In this document: piece after piece, positions 1 through 11,090 of the stretch | How positions within the stretch are numbered: the first letter of the stretch is position 1 | Layout of the letters: each line of letters opens with the position of its first letter | The notes under the pieces: generated by a model | Databases searched by the model: none | What the model was told of the DNA's origin: nothing | The model's input: the letters and a program-made list of their open reading frames with translations, nothing else | Origin: Apricaphanius iberus | Lineage: Eukaryota > Chordata > Actinopteri > Cyprinodontiformes > Aphaniidae | Assembly (NCBI GenBank): GCA_028564705.1 | Contig: JAPXFQ010001350.1 | Coordinates: forward strand, 62,001 to 126,000 | Direction: 5' to 3' | DNA length: 64,000 nucleotides | Program-made: the position numbers and the translations under genes

Positions 1-2433
1 AAATTATAGAGTTTAGAGCTTGTATAAAAATATAGATAGGACTATAGGCAAACTTTGGTAAAGATAGAGGAACCTTGGGAGAGCCATCATTTTGATTGTG
101 TTAACACGCCCAATCATAGATAAGGGTAGCAGCCTCCAGGCTTCAATGTTAGACTTAAGTTTTTCTTATACATTTAGATACTTCAATTTATAAATAAATG
201 TATCGTCTTTCGGCATAACCAGACCTAGGTATTTGATTTTGTTTGTAGCAATATGAAAAGGCAAGCTGTTGAGAAAATTTGGGCTCAAGTTATTTTTTAT
301 GGACATTTTATGGAAATTCACTTTTATCCCATGTTTACAGTGTAAACAGAAAGTTCATCAAACTCATTAGTAAGCTTGAGCAATGGAGGAATGGATTCTT
401 CAGGATGGGAGAGAAACAGTACTATATAGTCCACATATAGCGAGATACGGTGGTCTACTCTACCTAAGATTAGCGGAGCAATGGAGCGGTGGTTCCTTAT
501 ACTAGTGGCAATGGGTTCAATCACTAATGCCCTGACGAAAGGAGTGTTGCAATAAAAAGGTAGCTGATTTGTCACAGTTAGTTACTACCGAGGCTCTTGG
601 GCAGACGTACAAAATTTCGACCCAGGAGGCAAAATTACCACACAAGCCAAACTCTTTTATCACCGCTAAAAGGTACTTTTACTCGACTTGGTAGAAAGCT
701 TTTTTTGCATCAAGAGCTAAAATAGAGGTTTTGAATTTTTTATCATATCTGGCGCCTAACATTGAAGAAAGAAAATCTTCCTTGAATAAATACAGATTGG
801 TCATGATGGATTATGGTTGATATACATTTATTTGGTCTATTAGCAATAATTTTAGTGAACACCTTATGGTCCGAGTTAAGGAGAGCAATAGGGCAATATG
901 ACCTATTCATCTTTATCCTTTTTCAATATCAAGAAAATGTTAGCTGAATACAAAGTTTCAGGAAGTAGCCCAGTAGCGATCGAGTGATTGAACATTTGTG
1001 ACATAACAGGAGTTATTTTATCTGAATATGTTTTGTAGAACTCTATATTAAATCCATCTGGGTCAGCCGCCTTTCCACTGGGGAAAGAGCGTATTGCCCC
1101 TGCAACTTCCTTCTGGAGTGATATTTACATTTAGGTTTGCTTGTGCTGTGATATTCAATTTAGGTAGGTGGAGGGGTGAAGGAAGTCAGTTATTTGCGTG
1201 GTATTTGCAGTGGTTTTTGACGTGTAAAGGTCTTGATAGAATTGCTGAAAACATTTGTTAATCTGTGTTGATAATAATATTATTAACTAATATTTTGTCT
1301 GGCTTGTCGGCCAGTTCAAAATTTTTTTTTTTCTTTTCTTTATTAGCATAGTACTCACTTGTTTAGACAGAATTGTTTTATTTCTAAATGTAAGTTTTAA
1401 GATCTCATTTAGATTAGAGGATGGAGACAATTGGAAATCACTCTCTAGGACTGATAATTGAGTTTTAATTTCTGACATTTCCTTCTGTCCGTCTTTTTTC
1501 AGCTTAGCTTCATAGGCTATGATGTGGCCCCATGCAACATCTTTGAAAGGTTGGTGGAATCTGTGACATCAGATGTGCCATTTTGGGATAGATAGTCTGC
1601 TATAAGATTATCAATTTGTTGGCGAAAATGCTCAGCATTAATTAATAGCGGATTGAACCGCCAGTCGAACATGGGTTTTGTCCTCCCTAAATCTATTTTT
1701 AGTTAAATGCGGCAGTGGTCGGAAATTAAAATATTGTGGTATTCGTTGTCGGTTATTTCGGAAGTCAGTTTAGCATCTGTTAGAAAGTAATCAATTATTG
1801 TATATGGTTTATGTACATGGGGAAAAAAATGAGTAATCTCTACCAGTAGGGTGTTGAAGCCTCCAGTTGTCAACACGGTTTATAGAGTTAATAAGGTTAT
1901 TTATGGTAATGGTGGATTTGGAAGGAACAGTTGGGCGTGAAGAAAGCCTATCTGTAAAACAATCCAGTACAGTATTGAAGTCACTTCCTACAATTAAATA
2001 AGTGGTGGAGGAATCCGGGATGAGATTAAAAACGTTTTCTAAAAAATCCAGGATGATTAAATTTGGGCACATATATAATAAGAAAGGTTACATGTCACAA
2101 CAAAATATGACCTGTTACAATAATATAGTGGCTGTTTGGAACAGAGGTTGTAGAAATGTGCTGGAATGGAATATTTAGACGAATTAATATAGCTAGCCCT
2201 CTTGCTTTAGAAGAAAGTGATGACTGATAAATTTGAGACACCCAATTGCATTTTAGCCTCCATTGATCTGTATGTTTAATATGTTTCCTCTAAGAACATA
2301 ATGTCCCCAGATAAAGACTTCAAGTGAGAAAAAAACTCCCTCTCTTTAAATTGGTTCTCAAACCTCTGACATTCCAACTCAGCATAGTTAGAGTGCCACC
2401 TTGTGGCGAAGATGGAGCAGCGTTAATAGTCAT
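1..2433 (-). pseudogene. L1/Tx1 ORF2 (endonuclease + reverse transcriptase), broken
   Basis: The probable start is the ATG complementary to 2431-2433, followed closely by a 'LSWNVRGLR' endonuclease start. The endonuclease core is visible at 2072-1809 with 'LIVGSDFNTVLD' and a terminal 'YSFFSP'. The RT catalytic box lies at 437-426 and reads YVDY, where active enzymes have YxDD. Downstream, 'KYLGLV' and 'LLPLSMIGRVNTIKM' (about 230-80) are typical of the L1 thumb region. Many stops and frame changes separate these blocks. ORF2 would nick DNA and reverse transcribe its own RNA; this copy cannot. Confidence 0.85.
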
Positions 2434-2879
2434 GGAGAGACGCCATCAGAATAATATGACCTGACAGCAAAAACAAAGTTGTTGGTACTGAATGCATGAG
2501 CAGAAGAGAAGAACAATAAGACAAAGAAAGACAACAACAAAATAGTAGTTCCCCCACCCCCTGTCTGCTTCCCCAAACGAAGCAGAGCATAAGCACCCTC
2601 ATAAACATTGGGAAACATTCTAACACTACATGGAAAAGTCCAGTCAAACTAACTGTGTGGTTACACACGGTAACCATAGCATGCAACTACCTTAACAGTG
2701 GGCTTTCTGAATGGCCCCTTCACCCTCATGCCCCTTTGCTTACAGATAAGTTAAGTTAGGCAGAGAACAACAGTACTTGCTTTATATAAGGAAACCGCAG
2801 ACAGCCAGCTGGTCCCGGGCCTGGAAACTGGAAACGGCTGGAAGTCGCGTCGCTCCCTGGGTGGCTTAGTACCGCTGCG

Positions 2880-3760
2880 CAGCAGCAGCAGGTGTAAAAA
2901 ACTTGTCTATGAATGCCTTGGCATCGACGGGTTTCAGGAATATTTTCTGCTCAGTCCTGAACGTAAGGATCAGCCGTGCAGGGAAAATAATCCCTCAGCT
3001 TCCTTATCACACTGTCAAAGGCCTGGCGCTGCTCACTACTTTAGGTGAAAAGTCTGGGAAGATGCTAATCCGGGCTCTGCTGAATGATGGGGGGAACTGC
3101 CGACGGGTAAGGTTTAGTATGTTCTCCTTCACCGGGAAGTGATGGATTCTGGCAATCATTGAGCGCGGCCACGCCAAAGAGGATTGTGCCCGTGTGCTTG
3201 GTCCACCTTCAGGCCGTCAATGAAATTGCCGGGTCCGAGGAATTTTGGCAGGAGATCAGCTATGAACTGACTTGGATTTCCCTTCTCGACTTACTCTGGT
3301 AAGCCTTTGAGCACCTGGTAATATTTGAGCACCTTGAGTGGTTTTCGAGGTCAAGTAATTTTCGCTTCATGGCTGTGTTGGACTCCAACATTTCCTTGTA
3401 GTGTCGCTCCAGGTCTGTAATGCGGGTGTGATGGTCGGTCGCTGCTCCCTCGAGGTCGGTAATAAGTGTTGCATGGTCGATGAGGGAGGTTTGAACGAGG
3501 TCCAGTTTTGAGTCCAGTCCATCAAATCTGGCTGTTAGGTCCGACTCCAGCTTCCCAATAATAAGATGGAGATAGCCATAGTAATGCGAGCTCTATTGCC
3601 TCAGGGGGAAATAATCTGGAGGTTGAAGATTTTTCTCCACACCAGAGGGAACAGAGTACAGGGAGATGGCCCTGAGCCATATCGTTTCGAGCTCTTGTCT
3701 CATTCTCTGCCAGGGTCAGCAGTAGATGCCGAACGTGTAGCGGCATCTTGGCATACAATG
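2880..3760 (-). pseudogene. L1/Tx1 ORF1 remnant
   Basis: Minus-strand reading from about 3760 gives a heptad-like coiled-coil stretch ('SKLDLVQTSLIDHATLITDL', then 'ERHYKEMLESNTAMKRKLLD', about 3515-3360). The next blocks resemble the RNA-binding domain of L1 ORF1 ('LPKFLGPGNFIDGLKVDQAH', 'RISIFPDFSPKV'). Stops and at least two frame changes break it. ORF1 proteins of this group trimerise and bind the element RNA. It lies just upstream of ORF2 in the sense direction, as expected. Confidence 0.7.
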
Positions 3761-3785
3761 GTTTTTAGTATCCTAGCATGACGAG

Positions 3786-4350
3786 AAAATCATTCAGGAA
3801 TGTGCAAAAAAATCTTTTCACACCATCACAGTTATTGTGTTAAAAATGAACTCTTAGCCCAGATTTTATTTTCCATTTACTGATATCAGTTATTCCCTTT
3901 GTCATAGCTAATGCGCAAATGTCAGCAAGTAGGTGTAACCACCTGCATAACGGAGCACCCCGGTTTGGAGCCAATTGCTCTAAATCTTTTTGTGGTGCAG
4001 GTAGTTCATGGCATCTTGCTACGGAGGTGAGGCCGAGACTGCACGTGTTATATACCCCACCACGACAGGACTGCTGTCATCACTAATCAAAGCCTATGTC
4101 AGAAACTTGAGCTGAGCCGTTAACAATTGGTGATTCAAATTCCAGTGAATTCCAGGGTTGTGTAATTGTTGAACCAGCTGGGGGCACTAAACTAACGATT
4201 TTTGGTACAAAATTAATATTTTCAATAAAATGTACTAAAATAATGACCAGACATGTAGACAGTGCTATTATAGACTCATTTATAGTTTATTAACAAAAAT
4301 AGTTGATTTTGGGATGGGTTGCACTTTATCAATCAAAAATGTTACCATAC
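3786..4350. other. No recognised feature
   Basis: AT-rich spacer between the L1 and L2 remnants. I found no open frame with recognisable motifs and no clear repeat structure. It may hold the L1 5' untranslated region, but nothing shows that. Confidence 0.4.
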
Positions 4351-5322
4351 CTATTTTATTTTTAAAGCACATTTATGCACAGCCGAGGCCGACCAAAGTG
4401 CTGTACACTGGAAATAGTGATATAACATATAAAACCAAAACACACATGTCAGAAATAATAAAAGTAGTACAGTAACTACTATAAGATCAACAATAAATAA
4501 GTAAAAAAAAGACATAGTGAGAGACAAACTAGGCCAAATTAAAAGCCAAAGAATAAAGATGAGCCTTCAGGCGTGATTTAAAAACAGAGAGAGAAGGGGC
4601 CATTCTCACTGCCAGAGGGAGTTGGTTCTAGAGACGAGGCGCACAGACTGAGAACGTGCGTTCTCCTTGTGTCCTCACCCGTGCCCTTGGGACACAGGCG
4701 GTGGTCTGCTGACTGAAGAGATCGCCCTGGTATGTAGGGCTGAACCAGCTGGGTCAAGTACAGAGGCGTATAAAGACAGATGATTTAAAAACAAAAAGTA
4801 AAATTTTAAACTGGATATGGTAGCGGACCGGGAGCCAGTGCAACCAGGCCAGGACGGGAGTAATATGCTCCCTCCGTCTGGTATCTGTCAAGAGGCGGGC
4901 TGCTGCATTCTGCACCAGCTGGAGGCGCGCAACCAAGGAAGAGGTGGTTCCATAAAAAAGGGAATTTGCATAATCCAAGTGAGAGATCACAAATGCGTGG
5001 ATATCCACCCCAAGGTTAGTGATGGTTGGCTTCACTAAGCCGGCAAAACAGGGTGATAGGACAGGGCTAACTGCAGTGGGAGAAGAAGGGACATTTAAAA
5101 TGCGTTCAGATGTAAAAAGTTTATTACAGAACCATGCCTTCACTTCATTTAAACAGTCCACAGCCGGTTGCACTGACTCTTATGGTTTTAATGAAACATA
5201 AAATTGGCAGTCGTCAGCATACAAATGGTAAAACACACTATGTTGCCTTAACATAGCTGCCAGAGGAAGGATGTAAAGATTAGAAAGCAGAGGTCCTAAA
5301 ATAGAGCCCTGGGGAACACCGC
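4351..5322 (-). mobile_element. L2-type LINE 3' fragment with RT C-terminal part
   Basis: Minus-strand non-LTR fragment. The reading starts at the Gypsy junction with the RT motif '[12 protein letters not shown]', then 'YADD' (intact catalytic pair). After a gap it continues with 'DIHAFVISHLDYANSLFYG' and 'RLQLVQNAAARLLTDTRRRE' plus 'LHWLPVRYHIQFKILLFVFK', the usual L2-group C-terminal block. The 3' untranslated region runs left to about 4351 and ends near a 'TTTAAAGCACATTTA' type tail. It is broken by frameshifts and cut at 5322/5323 by the Gypsy LTR. Confidence 0.8.
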
Positions 5323-5658
5323 TGTCAGGATCACGGCCTGATAGAAGTGTTGCGTGCGGCTGAGACCCAAGCGCGGGGGTGTACGAGCGAGGAAGGACAG
5401 TAGCACGCGGTTTGATATAGTAATCCCTGGACGTAAGGGCTGATCTGTCGGGCGGATAGGGATTACAAGATCCAGCGAGACAGTAAGGACGGGCGATAGT
5501 GAGGATTGGGAAATCCGCTACCACCGGAAAGCTAGCGATGCTTGGGAGCAGAGCTGTGGAGCTCGGGACATGGGAAAAGTGATGTCAGAGGGGCAAGCAG
5601 ATGAGTAGCTCCTCCTTAAGTAGGAAATCCTCACGGATCACATGACCGCCGTCTGACA
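5323..5658 (-). repeat. Gypsy 3' LTR
   Basis: A 336-bp LTR inferred from its ends. Read on the minus strand it starts TGTCAGACGG and ends GATCCTGACA, giving the 6-bp terminal inverted repeat TGTCAG/CTGACA. It lies directly after a polypurine tract, and the pol frame ends just before it. No second LTR is present in the window, so LTR-LTR divergence cannot be used for dating. Confidence 0.8.
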
Positions 5659-5669
5659 GGACCCCCCCC
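5659..5669 (-). promoter_or_regulatory. Polypurine tract
   Basis: Minus-strand AGGGGGGGTCC directly abutting the LTR start. Position and composition fit the plus-strand primer of LTR retrotransposons. Confidence 0.7.
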
Positions 5670-8087
5670 TTAATGACCGGCGCCTGACGGTCTAGAATGA
5701 CAGCGGTTGAAATCTGTAATCAGAGATGGGTCGAGAATGTGTCTGGATGGAATCCAGGAGCATTCCTCAGGGCCGTAGCCAGCCCAATCAACCAGGTATT
5801 GGATTCCTCGGCCCCGACGGCGGGAGTCCAAAATCCGCCTGACTGTAAAGGCAGGACCTCCGTCTATGACCCTTGGGGGTGGGGGGGGAGTGGGGGTGGG
5901 GGCCAATGGAGAGGTGAAGTGTCGCTTGAGCTGGGACACATGAAAAACGGGATGAATTCGCAACGTAGAGGGGAGGCGCAAGCAATAAGTGACTGGGTTG
6001 ATTCGCGTCAGCACCTCGTAGGGTCCTACAAACTTCGGAGTGAGCTTGTTGGATTCGGTGTGGAGTTTAAGGTGTCTGGTGGAGAGCCAAACCCGATTAC
6101 CAGGCTGGAAGGAGGGGCCTGGACGGTGTCTGCGGCGGTGCTGTCTGGCGGACTGAGAGTTAGCTCGGGAAATAGCTGCCCTAGCTTTAATCCAAGCCAG
6201 ACGGCAGCGGCGAACAAACAGCTGGGCCGCAGGGACTTCAACATCAGTCTCCTGATGCTCAAAGAAGGGAGGGCAGAACCCCTGGCAGAGTTCAAAGGGA
6301 CAAAACCCCGTGGAGGAAGACACATGGAGGTTGTGGGAAAGCTCTGCCCACAGTAGATACCTGGGCCAGTGCGAAGGTTGGGAAGCCAAAAAACATCGCA
6401 GGAATCGACCTAGTTGTTGATTAAATCGTTCGGTCTGGCCATTGGTCTGGGGGTGGTAGCCAGAGGAGAGACTGGTTGAGGCCCCGACGAGACGACAGAA
6501 GGCTCTCCAAAACCTGGCAGTAAACTGGGGACCCCTGTCCAAGACAACGTTGTTGGGGAAGCCGTGTAGGCGAACAACATGCTCCAGCAGGAGTTCGGCT
6601 GTGCGTTTGGCAGAGGGTAGACCGGGCAGGGCCACCAAGTGGACAGCTTTTGAAAACCGATCCACAATGGTGAGGATGGTATTCAGACCGTCAACCGGTG
6701 GGAGACCGGTGACAAAGTCCAACCCAATGTGAGACCAGGGGCGTCTTGGAACTGGAAGGGGTTGAAGTTCCCCTGCCAGGGAAGAGGGTTTAGCGCGGGC
6801 GCAGACCTCACAGGCGGAGACGAATTCGTGGACGTCGCGGTTCATGGAGGGCCACCAGAGTGCACGTTTAAGGAACTCCAACGTCCTTACAGGGCCAGGG
6901 TGTCCTGAAAAGGGGGAGGAGTGGCCCCAGACTAAAGCCTCCTGATGGCATCCTGAGGGGACATAGAGGCGGCCCGGCGGTGTCTCCGGAGGGGCAGGTT
7001 CGTCGTGCAGGGCTGCCTGGATAGAATCCTCCAAGGGCCAACGGAGGGGGGCCAGGAAGCGTTGGGTGGGCAGAATGGGATCGGGATTAGCCTGTCGGGA
7101 AGTATGGGAGAACTGTCTGGAGAGAGAATCTGCCTTCATGTTTTTCGAGCCAGGGCGGTAGGCGAGGTGGAAATTGTAGGGTTCAAAAAACAGGGCCCAG
7201 CGGGCCTGTCTGGGGTTAACCTGCTTGCCTGACCGAAGGTGAATCAAGTTTTGGTGATCGGTCCAAATAAGAAATGGTTCACGGACCCCCAAGAGCCAAT
7301 GACGCCACTCCTCTAGGGCCCATTTAATGGCTAGCAGCTCTCGGTCGCCAACGCCATACCTCTGTTGGGTCTCGGAAAACTTCTGCGAGAAGTAACCGCA
7401 GGGGTGTAGTTTTTCATCGGGACCTCTTTGGGAAAGAACGGCCCCTGCACCCACATCACAGGCGTCTACCTCTACCACAAAGGGTCTATCAGGGTCGGGG
7501 TGCAGCAGTACGGGGGCCGAAGTGAACAGGTGGAGAAGGTGTCGGAAGGAACGGACAGCCTCGGGCGGTAGGCTAAAGGGTGGAATCTGGTTAGCCGGTT
7601 TGGTGAGGGAGGTAAGGGGTGCTGCAACAGAGCTAAAACCCCGAATAAACCGCCGGTAAAAATTAGCAAACCCCAGGAAGCTCTGCAACTGTTTCAGACT
7701 AGACGGCAGAGGCCATTCAGCGACTGCCCGGACTTTCTGAGGGTCCATGGCCAACCCGTCAGAGGATATGGTGTACCCGAGGAAGGAAACAGAATGCTGG
7801 TGGAAGATACATTTCTCCAGCTTGCAAAACAGCTTGTTTTCCAAGAGTCTGCTCAGCACTGACCTAACATGGTGGACGTGCTCTTCCATGGAGCGGGAGT
7901 ATATCAGGATATCGTCCAAGTAGACAAACACCCAGCGTCCTTGCATATCCTGGAGGACATCATTAACAAAGTGCTGGAAGACGGCAGGGCTGTTGCAAAG
8001 GCCAAACGGCATGACCAAATACTCGTAGAGTCCGGTGGGGGTGAGGAACGCCGTCTTCCACTTATCCCCCTCCCTAATACGCACCAA
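5670..8087 (-). CDS. Gypsy pol: RT, RNase H, integrase, chromodomain
   Basis: An uninterrupted frame of 805 codons. RT: 'FVYLDDILIYS' near residue 56 (catalytic YLDD). RNase H: 'VEVDACDVGAGAVLSQ' near residue 210. Integrase: an HHCC-like 'CEVCARAK' segment, then the D,D,E triad as 'GLDFVTG', 'LDRGPQF' and 'NGQTERFNQ'. The end carries a chromodomain ('RRILDSRRRGRGIQYLVDWA' followed by 'SWIPSRHIL'), which in chromoviruses steers integration to marked chromatin. The annotated start is only the first Met after a frameshift: the true RT begins upstream in another frame (8113-9009). A single-frame Gag-Pol is usual here, so the shift is probably damage. All catalytic residues that I can see are present. 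Confidence 0.9.
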   Translation of the reverse strand: MVRIREGDKWKTAFLTPTGLYEYLVMPFGLCNSPAVFQHFVNDVLQDMQGRWVFVYLDDILIYSRSMEEHVHHVRSVLSRLLENKLFCKLEKCIFHQHSVSFLGYTISSDGLAMDPQKVRAVAEWPLPSSLKQLQSFLGFANFYRRFIRGFSSVAAPLTSLTKPANQIPPFSLPPEAVRSFRHLLHLFTSAPVLLHPDPDRPFVVEVDACDVGAGAVLSQRGPDEKLHPCGYFSQKFSETQQRYGVGDRELLAIKWALEEWRHWLLGVREPFLIWTDHQNLIHLRSGKQVNPRQARWALFFEPYNFHLAYRPGSKNMKADSLSRQFSHTSRQANPDPILPTQRFLAPLRWPLEDSIQAALHDEPAPPETPPGRLYVPSGCHQEALVWGHSSPFSGHPGPVRTLEFLKRALWWPSMNRDVHEFVSACEVCARAKPSSLAGELQPLPVPRRPWSHIGLDFVTGLPPVDGLNTILTIVDRFSKAVHLVALPGLPSAKRTAELLLEHVVRLHGFPNNVVLDRGPQFTARFWRAFCRLVGASTSLSSGYHPQTNGQTERFNQQLGRFLRCFLASQPSHWPRYLLWAELSHNLHVSSSTGFCPFELCQGFCPPFFEHQETDVEVPAAQLFVRRCRLAWIKARAAISRANSQSARQHRRRHRPGPSFQPGNRVWLSTRHLKLHTESNKLTPKFVGPYEVLTRINPVTYCLRLPSTLRIHPVFHVSQLKRHFTSPLAPTPTPPPPPRVIDGGPAFTVRRILDSRRRGRGIQYLVDWAGYGPEECSWIPSRHILDPSLITDFNRCHSRPSGAGH

Positions 8088-8112
8088 GTTATAGGCGCTA
8101 CGGAGGTCCAGC

Positions 8113-9062
8113 TTAGAAAAAATAGTGGCGCGTGAGAGAGTCGAGGGCGGTATTGATGAGCGGAAGAGGGTAGTGGTTTTTTACCGTCATTCTATTTAGG
8201 GCCCTGTAATCTATGCAGGGGCGAAGCCCTCCATCCTTCTTTTTAACAAAAAAAAATCCTGCAGCCGCTGGCGAAGTAGACGGCCTAATGAACCCATTCT
8301 GAAGGGCATCAGCCACATACTCCTCCATGGCTCTTGTCTCTTGGGCAGACAATGAGTAGAGGCGGCCACGGGGAGGGACCACGCCAGGGAGGAGGTCAAT
8401 CGCCATGTAATAGGGTCGGTGAGGGGGCAAAGTGGAGGCTCGCTCTTTGCTGAAAACAGCGGCGAGATCTCGGTAGGCCGGGGGGATGTCCTCCAGACCA
8501 AATGACTCCTCTGAGCCCCTCGAGGCTGCAATGGTCTCGGGGAAGGACCGATGCTCGCAGCAGTTGGGACCACAGTTTAAAACGCGGCAAGATGACCGAG
8601 AAATATGGGGATCATGACGGGAAAACCAAGGGTAGCCCAGTATGAGTGGAGTAGAGCTAGCAGAAACTACCAGGAACCGGATCTGCTCGTGATGGTCGTC
8701 TATGGACATGTGTATTGGTTGAGTTTGGTGTCGGACTGGATAGGGTTGTAGGGGGCGACCATCCACAGAGGTAACAGGGATGAAGTGGTCAATGGGGGAG
8801 AGAGGGACTCCGAGCCGGCAGGCCAGGTCCTGATCAATGAAGTTTTCGGCCGCTCCAGTGTCGAGAAGGGCAAATAGTGGGAATTGCTGATGTTTGAGGT
8901 GGAAAGTGACTCGGAGTTGGAAGCGGGTAGGGGCAACGGAGGGATTGGGACCAGGTATAACTCCCCTAAGGTCTACCTGGTCTTGTCGTTTCCCCGGCGT
9001 TGTGGGCATTTAAGAAGACGATGTTTAGATGAGCCGCAATAAGCGCAAAGCCCCTCACGCCA
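8113..9062 (-). pseudogene. Gypsy gag zinc knuckle, protease and RT N-terminus (frame broken from pol)
   Basis: The frame begins upstream of 9009 with the gag zinc knuckle '[14 protein letters not shown]', so the Met at 9009 is internal. Next come the aspartic protease motif '[12 protein letters not shown]' (active-site D in DTG) and 'PLILGYPWF'. The RT N-terminal half includes '[20 protein letters not shown]'. The frame stops near 8113, in the middle of the RT, while RT coding resumes in the next frame. This points to a small indel at about 8105-8130. Confidence 0.85.
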
Positions 9063-9095
9063 ACGCCGATACGCCTGCAGCTTTCTTTGCAGAGA

Positions 9096-10785
9096 TTGAT
9101 GTTATATTCAATAAAGACTCGCATTCAAAAGTAGGTACAGTATCAACAGGTACTGTAACTGATTAACCATGGCCTAATTTTACCCCAGTAAATAGTTAAT
9201 AATTACTCCTAATAGGAGTTTGCTTTCCTTTTATTTACAAAAATGCGAAATTAGCTTTATGTAAGCTGGAAAATATGCAGAGAACCATTACACCACCATA
9301 CCAACTCATTTACTTACGATGGTAAACAAAACAATATCAAAATACATGTCTCTGCTAAAAAAAGCCAAAGCACACAACGGGGTTTGTAATTTTTGTACCG
9401 CCATATTTTAATGTACTTCAAAATTATATTTAAAACTGTATTCCTCTCCCACTTTGGCTGTCATTGCTGGAAAAAACCCTCCCATTCAGCTGCAATGCAT
9501 CTTGGGAAACGGAGGCCAGTGAAGAATACACCAGGCCCATCCTTCAAATCGGGGGGGGGGTTGTGGGAAACATTTGAAGGAGTCTTTGAATTTGGAAAGC
9601 CTTCATTGCGGCGTTGTGATATAACTGTCCTTAAAATTCAGGATTAGAGGGCTGCAGCCCCTAAATTTGGACACAGCAAGCAAAAGCTCATTACCGCGTC
9701 AGGTGTTCTGGAGCACTCTCGTTGTGAAGTTTGCGTGCGTTTTCAGATTTGAAACTGTTTTGGGGTTGGCAGGTGTTTTTGATTTTGCATGGTTTCTGAG
9801 TTTGTATGTGTTTTTGATTTCACAAGTATTTTAGAATATTGCATTTGTTTGGGGGATTTGCAGGTGTTTTTGGAATGTGTATATGTTTTAGATTTTGCCT
9901 GTGTTTTGTCTCTAGGGACCACCGTATAAATGTATTTTAAGTGTTATGAAATGGAATGGCAATATTACAAAGTTGTAGATGCTTTATTGTTCCAACTTTT
10001 TCTTTAAATGTGTTGCAAGAACCGCCATTGGAATATTTGTTTATTTTGGAAACAAAAATACAATTTGGGTGGAAAACCTTAAATAATGTTCTGTTTTCAA
10101 TGTAATACATGTCAAAGATAATTTGAAAAAGTACTGTTTTGAGTTTGATTTTAATCTAAGATATCATCACATCTTTATCTGATATAGAGTTGTATTTTTT
10201 TTTCAATGTTATGCTCATAGAATCAATGAGTTTAGTCCTTGTAGAGCCTCAGGGAGATAAAAATACATTTAGCCCTCAATCAGAATGTTTTCATGACTTG
10301 AACAGTATCCTTTCCTTTTTTTTTCTCAACTGTCTAGTGGGCTGATTAAATTACAAAACCAAAGCCTGTGGAAAAACACAAAAATTGCAGTAGAGATGCA
10401 GTCGTTTACCCTTTTCCATATTGTATGCAGCCACAAATATGGTTTCTCATCTTTTCTGAAATTGCATTTCCCAAACAGTGATCAAATAAGCACCTTTCCT
10501 TCGTTTCAGCCTCTGAAGGAAACTTGTGTTTCATCTTTAAAAAAATATAGTTGGCTACAGGTCAAAGATTATTAATACAGCAATAGGAAAGGTGGAAATT
10601 CTTACAGGAGAGGCAATGTGGTATAACAGCCATGAGTGCTGCAGGACTTTCATGTGGAGTTTATATTTTATTACCCTACGTCTTGGTTTCTTTCAGGGGT
10701 CAATCTATATTCCGCTCAGAACATGCATGTTATCTTAAATTTCGATTCACATTTTTCCTTAAGAGATTAGTCTTGACTTGACTCT

Positions 10786-10788
<3 letters not shown>
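9096..10788. other. No recognised gene; AT-rich, partly G/T-rich repeat
   Basis: No coding motif recognised. The 84-codon frame at 9393-9647 holds a 9-G run and a 'CATCTTGGGAAAC' type segment, and looks like old interspersed repeat. Between about 9730 and 9910 the plus strand is T/G-rich, with loose recurrences of 'GCAGGTGTTTTTGATTTTGC'. The rest is AT-rich and featureless to me. Confidence 0.4.

Positions 10789-10834
<46 letters not shown>
10789..10834. repeat. (TA)n microsatellite
   Basis: About 23 perfect TA units. This can extrude a cruciform and is likely to vary in length. Confidence 0.95.
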
Positions 10835-10840
<6 letters not shown>

Positions 10841-10964
10841 TTCAGAACCTTCTGTGCATTTCCATTTCTATCATCCCTGGTGCGGGACAGACATATTGGT
10901 ATTTCAGCTCTGTGTTGGTTATCCCTAATTTGAATAAGTTTATTTATTTAATGATTATCTTCTT

Positions 10965-11090
10965 TAATGTGTAATTTGAGACTTGTTGGTGATCATTTAA
11001 ATAAAAACGTGATGAAATCAAAATTGTGATAATATAATTGAAAAATCGTGATATTCTATTTTTGCCATATCGCCCACCCCATCACATTGG
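10965..11090 (-). repeat. Interspersed repeat end ('GGGCGATATGGC' type)
   Basis: The minus strand reads 'GGGTGGGCGATATGGCAAAA' followed by 'ATCACGATTTTTC', a pattern common at the ends of fish hAT-like non-autonomous elements. A related end on the plus strand lies at 45555-45625. Boundaries are approximate. Confidence 0.5.

Larger units (their letters stand above)
1..3785 (-). mobile_element. L1/Tx1-type LINE, degenerate copy A
   Basis: A non-LTR retrotransposon on the minus strand, running off the left edge. In sense order it has an ORF1 remnant with a coiled coil (about 3760-2880), a spacer, then ORF2 with an apurinic-type endonuclease (from 2433) and a reverse transcriptase. The order ORF1, endonuclease, RT and the RT motifs fit the L1/Tx1 group. 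Stops and frameshifts occur throughout, so it is dead. The 3' end lies outside the window. It resembles the plus-strand copy at 37.9-44.0 kb. The exact 5' end near 3785 is a guess from where coding similarity stops. Confidence 0.85.
5323..9095 (-). mobile_element. Chromodomain Gypsy (Metaviridae, sushi-like) retrotransposon, 5'-truncated
   Basis: In the minus-strand sense the order is gag zinc knuckle (CX2CX4HX4C, about 9053-9013), protease, reverse transcriptase, RNase H, integrase, chromodomain, polypurine tract and 3' LTR. This is the order of chromoviruses such as the sushi group of fish. The 5' LTR, primer site and most of gag are missing: coding similarity ends near 9095. It sits inside an L2-type LINE at its LTR side. 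The long intact frame suggests a fairly young insertion. Confidence 0.9.

Noticed and set aside
5697..6356. 219-codon open frame on the plus strand
   Set aside because: It lies antisense to the Gypsy integrase/chromodomain frame, has no domain, and is explained by GC-rich coding sequence on the other strand.
9393..9647. 84-codon frame as a transposase fragment
   Set aside because: Vague resemblance to fish repeat sequence but no catalytic or structural motif.
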